From NCBI GenBank assembly GCA_021780315.1, contig JAJXYY010000042.1, positions 310,001-374,000 of the forward strand: a stretch of DNA of 64,000 nucleotides. The letters run 5' to 3'. Positions 61,259 through 64,000 of this stretch are shown here, one piece after another. How positions within the stretch are numbered: the first letter of the stretch is position 1; every line of letters starts with the position of its first letter. Under the pieces are notes generated by a model. That model was not told the DNA's origin. It made no database searches and saw only the letters and a program-made list of their open reading frames with translations. The translations under genes were made by a program, and so were the position numbers. Source of the stretch: Acidobacteriota bacterium (GTDB taxonomy: Bacteria; Acidobacteriota; Terriglobia; Terriglobales; Acidobacteriaceae).

Positions 61259-61474
61259 TCAAAGTTCCCGTGTGAATTCTGAAATTGACATCCCGAAACT
61301 TTCGGCCAAGATCTCTAAAACAACTATCGAGGCTGCTTTATGTCCGTTTTCCAACTGGCTGATGTAGATCTTGCCGAGCCCGGAGATCTCCGCAAAGTAG
61401 GCTTGTCCCCAGCCGCGCTTCGTTCGCAGATCACGGATTCTCCTTCCGAGCCGGATTTTAATATCAATTGCCAC
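61259..61474 (-). CDS. Small XRE-family repressor
   Basis: A 71-residue protein that is almost only an HTH domain: LGRRIRDLRTKRGWGQAYFAEIS, then GLGKIYISQLENGHKAASIVVL. The start is a GTG at 61474. Such proteins repress adjacent promoters. The palindromes at 61489-61523 directly upstream are its likely operator. Confidence 0.8.
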   Translation of the reverse strand: MAIDIKIRLGRRIRDLRTKRGWGQAYFAEISGLGKIYISQLENGHKAASIVVLEILAESFGMSISEFTREL

Positions 61475-61488
61475 TCTTCCATGGTGCG

Positions 61489-61523
61489 GTTATCCTAACG
61501 GCTAAGTTAGCCTTTCGGCTAAC
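61489..61523. promoter_or_regulatory. Palindromic operator candidate between divergent regulators
   Basis: GTTATCCTAAC (61489-61499), the perfect palindrome GGCTAAGTTAGCC (61500-61512) and GGCTAAC (61517-61523) form an array of GGCTAA half-sites. It lies between the XRE gene (minus strand) and the OmpR-like gene (plus strand). Confidence 0.55.
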
Positions 61524-61606
61524 ACGTAGTGGGCAGCATCAGTTCGGGCAAATTTGAACCTCTGTCGATACTGCTCTTCTGAACGTTCTCTCGCGGGTTA
61601 GCGATT

Positions 61607-62398
61607 ATGAAATCGATTCTTTTGGCACATAGCGAAGCAATCGTCGCCGCGGCGCTGCAACGTACACTATGCCGCCTCGGTTTCCACATTGAGATCGTGA
61701 ATTCGAGCATTTCGATTCATGCGCGAGCGAAGGATCGACGGTTTGATCTCATCTTGTTCGATTTCAATCATTGGACTACCGGCCAGACCGGAGATGCATT
61801 AGATTCCGAACACGCAAGTTCTGCTTGCTGGCAAGGCACTGGTCTCATTCGAGAGTTGCGCGCAGCAGGCGTCAGAACACCCATCCTTGTATACACCGCT
61901 CTTGATCGGGAGTTGTACGAAACTGCAGCACTCGACGCTGGTGCCGACGACTACATCATCAGAGGTCCGCAGCTCGCCACCGTTCTCTCACGCATCCAGG
62001 CGCATCTCCGGCGCAGAGAATGGGATTTTGGGTTGAGCTCACGTGCCGACCGGAGAGTCGCGATAGGTCGTTACGTGCTCGATCGTGATACGGGGATCCT
62101 CCTCATTGATGATAAACCGGTTGTCTTGACGAACCGCGAGATGAGGCTGATCGAAAAACTGGCAGCCAACCCTTCGCGAATCGTCTGCCATACCGAATTG
62201 CTCGACGACTTATGGGGAAATGATCTTCGACGCTCGCGGGAAGCCTTGGCGGCAGCAGTTAAGCGCCTGCGAGGAAAAGCTGAGAGACAAGGAGCTGCGA
62301 AGCTGATCGAGAACATAAGAGGTAAGGGATACAAGCTTTCGGACTCCATCCACCGTAAGAGCAGCTTGATCCCCGTACCTTCAGCTCGTCGAAGCTAG
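61607..62398 (+). CDS. OmpR-like response regulator with degenerate receiver
   Basis: A 263-residue protein: receiver-like domain (1-125) and winged-helix DNA-binding domain (about 150-245, ending IENIRGKGYKL). The phosphoryl-acceptor position Asp52 (LILFDFN) is present, but the usual acidic pair near residue 8 is Ala-His and the conserved Lys of the KP motif is Arg. It may be phosphorylation-independent. No sensor kinase is nearby. Confidence 0.78.
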   Translation: MKSILLAHSEAIVAAALQRTLCRLGFHIEIVNSSISIHARAKDRRFDLILFDFNHWTTGQTGDALDSEHASSACWQGTGLIRELRAAGVRTPILVYTALDRELYETAALDAGADDYIIRGPQLATVLSRIQAHLRRREWDFGLSSRADRRVAIGRYVLDRDTGILLIDDKPVVLTNREMRLIEKLAANPSRIVCHTELLDDLWGNDLRRSREALAAAVKRLRGKAERQGAAKLIENIRGKGYKLSDSIHRKSSLIPVPSARRS

Positions 62399-62798
62399 CC
62401 TTCCTTAGCAGTTAATGCTTCACCCAAACATGCCGCAAAGCCCATTGATCCGCATTACGCAATCATCCCCCAAAAGCCCCGACTATCGCCTGTCCGCGGC
62501 GACGCAGGTGAAGACAATCCATCAACCTCTCTCGCAGAGTATCTTCCCTCTGAAGTCATGGCTCAATGCCAGTCAACCGACCACCGTTGACGTGTTCATC
62601 CAGACTGCACGATTCGAAGCAAGAGCCTTCCTCCCCGAGCCTAGGATCCTTCGTTTTCTCGATTGTCGCGAAAAGTCGACTCCAGCATTCCCACAATATT
62701 TGATTTCCAGAAGGCACCTGGACCGCGAGAAACTGATCCACATTTGGCCTACGATGACATGAGGCTATCCGAATCAGTGAGACAACAGCTGTTTGTCT
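62399..62798. other. Gap of about 400 bp with no supported gene
   Basis: A plus-strand frame at 62415-62762 and a short minus-strand frame at 62556-62741 overlap. Neither has a ribosome site or recognisable sequence. Confidence 0.4.
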
Positions 62799-63023
62799 TC
62801 AGCTCAAAGATGAAACCCTGATGTCGCGTTCAACGAGTATCTGGTCAGTTCCCGTCCCTGTGCAAGTTTGGCGATAATTGATTCGGTCAGCAACTCCTGT
62901 CGCAGGGTATTCCACGCGTGATCCGCCCGTCGACTTGAGCTTGGACATATGATCGTTTCCCTCATCGAGGAGGATAGATCCATCATGGTCGACTACTGCG
63001 CTGAACCACGAACTGAGAGCCAT
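62799..63023 (-). CDS. Small hypothetical protein, possibly frameshifted
   Basis: ATG 63023 has a strong AGGAGG box eight bases upstream. The product starts MALSSWFSAVVDHDGSILLDE and is 74 residues in this frame. The neighbouring frame in the second half (ending at 62804) reads DHAWNTLRQELLTESIIAKL, which looks more protein-like, so a one-base shift may have occurred. The function is unknown. Confidence 0.4.
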   Translation of the reverse strand: MALSSWFSAVVDHDGSILLDEGNDHMSKLKSTGGSRVEYPATGVADRINYRQTCTGTGTDQILVERDIRVSSLS

Positions 63024-63144
63024 GTTCCGTACCTCCTGGAACCAATGGAGAAGCGTGTGGCGGTACTCTCTCGGATCGGCCAAAGAAAAGATCGTAGAAC
63101 GCGACAAAATGCCTGGAGGCAGGGTTAACGAGCCACAGGTATGA

Positions 63145-63633
63145 TCACACCTGTCGCTCGAACTCAAGAGCCTCATCACTTGCGAGCTGTACCGCTCGCC
63201 GAGTCGGCTTGCGTGGCTTTGCCCCAGAACGGTGCCCTTCGGTGCGTTCTGCTACAAAGCGCAGGAATCCGCGATCCGTTTCATAACCCAGACGACTGGC
63301 CACAAAACTCACTTTGGGGGAAGGCTCCTGCGACAGGAGACGTTGCGCAAATTCCATTCGCGTCTGTACCGTGTACTGCTTCATGTTCAGCCCGAATGCT
63401 TCTCGAAAGTAACGCTGCAGCGTTCGCACCTCGACTCCGAGCTCTCTTGCGATCGCTCCGAAGTTTAATTTTGTGCTGCCGTGGGAGAGCCGGATCATTT
63501 TCCTCGCGATATGTGCTACATCCTTGCCTGCGACAAGTTCGGCTTTCTTTGCGGTGGGCTGAGCCTCTACTCGACCTTCATCTCGTGCATCGTTTTCAAT
63601 GTTCTGGATAAAGCTTGGCCGACTGGACTTCAT
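63145..63633 (-). CDS. AraC-type helix-turn-helix regulator
   Basis: A 162-residue protein from ATG 63633, which has GGAGG six bases before it. After a variable N terminus it carries the AraC pair of HTH motifs: NFGAIARELGVEVRTLQRYF and VSFVASRLGYETDRGFLRF. It lacks a large sensing domain. The frame extends upstream to 63744 without a ribosome site. Its targets are unknown. The last about 370 bases of the window hold no other gene that I can see. Confidence 0.72.
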   Translation of the reverse strand: MKSSRPSFIQNIENDARDEGRVEAQPTAKKAELVAGKDVAHIARKMIRLSHGSTKLNFGAIARELGVEVRTLQRYFREAFGLNMKQYTVQTRMEFAQRLLSQEPSPKVSFVASRLGYETDRGFLRFVAERTEGHRSGAKPRKPTRRAVQLASDEALEFERQV

Positions 63634-64000
63634 AGACATCCTCCGCAACGGCAATAGAGCGCTAGGCGAAACCACGTCAGCTCTCCGAAGGTAGTGCGGT
63701 GCCGTTCTTCGAGCCAACAGTAAAGTTGCTGTGAGAACCAGCAATGTCGCGAGCCATCACCCACAAAGAATGGCCAAAATGGCGCCGTACAGAGCTACTC
63801 GTTCAACACCTCTAGTCTCATTCCAATGACACGATGGACTGCGATCACGAAGCAACACTTCGCTGCAGCCCATTGCTTACAGGCAATGTGACCGGCCCGG
63901 GTCTCGCGGAGGAGCCGGCTCGAATGGAGTCCAAGAGCATCGTTTGTTGCGTATAAAGGGGAACACAACAGGCTGTATTTTGCTCCAGTCTGTAACAGCG

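Noticed and set aside
57860-64000. Right attachment site of the element
   Set aside because: I looked for a copy of the tRNA 5' half, a tRNA 3' half, or TAGTCACCGA in this part and did not find one, so no right boundary is claimed.
1-64000. CRISPR array or rRNA genes
   Set aside because: No regularly spaced repeat-spacer pattern and no rRNA-like sequence was seen.

Overview
The window looks like a member of the Acidobacteriota (Granulicella/Terriglobus type). This rests on gene style and on the families of the flanking genes, not on any marker gene. Bases 1-2279 are ordinary chromosome: the start of a cysteine desulfurase (iscS) and its Rrf2/IscR regulator on the minus strand, a small zinc-ribbon protein, and a PgsA-type phospholipid synthase.

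At about 2307 the chromosome is broken inside a tRNA gene. Only the 5' half of the tRNA is present. It is followed by three copies of TAGTCACCGA, a tyrosine recombinase and an excisionase-like protein. From there to about 57.9 kb the window is one large mobile element, read as an integrative conjugative element (ICE), with nearly all genes on the plus strand. The right attachment site was not found, so the right boundary is not fixed.

The left half of the element (4.3-27.0 kb) is a conjugative type IV secretion cluster. It holds a MoxR-like ATPase, VirB1, two VirB9-like proteins, VirB10, VirB2 pilins (one a tandem duplication), VirB3, VirB4, two VirB5/TrbJ paralogues, VirB6/TrbL, VirB8, a TraD/VirD4 coupling protein and a replication-relaxation-type winged-helix protein. 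I see no VirB11 and no classical relaxase. Between virB8 and the second virB9-like gene lies an 854-residue protein whose GGDFDYD motif resembles the metal-binding motif of two-barrel RNA polymerases. A 58-nt degenerate repeat region precedes the pilin operon.

The middle (27.2-50.3 kb) is a DNA maintenance module: a PAPS-reductase-family gene with an in-frame amber codon, an archaeo-eukaryotic-type primase, SSB, a Rad52-like annealing protein, a double AAA+ ATPase, a Xre-RES toxin-antitoxin pair, two methyltransferase-like proteins, an SNF2-family helicase and a DnaN sliding clamp. It also carries a PRTRC cassette (ParB-like, C, F, B, ThiF, E), which resembles a ubiquitin-like conjugation set. 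The right part (50.4-57.9 kb) has an H1-like basic protein, an XF1762/GNAT-like protein, a GHKL ATPase, a C-terminal PAPS-reductase-like fragment, and a MoxR / unknown / metallopeptidase-VWA set, ending with a Gp157-like protein.

Four operon heads (before 4046, 4364, 9221 and 29829) share TTTGACCGA with a -35/-10-like layout, which suggests an element-wide promoter. The last 6 kb (58.1-64.0 kb) holds small secreted and membrane proteins, two XRE regulators on the minus strand, a divergent OmpR-like regulator and an AraC-type regulator. This could be the element's right arm or flanking chromosome.
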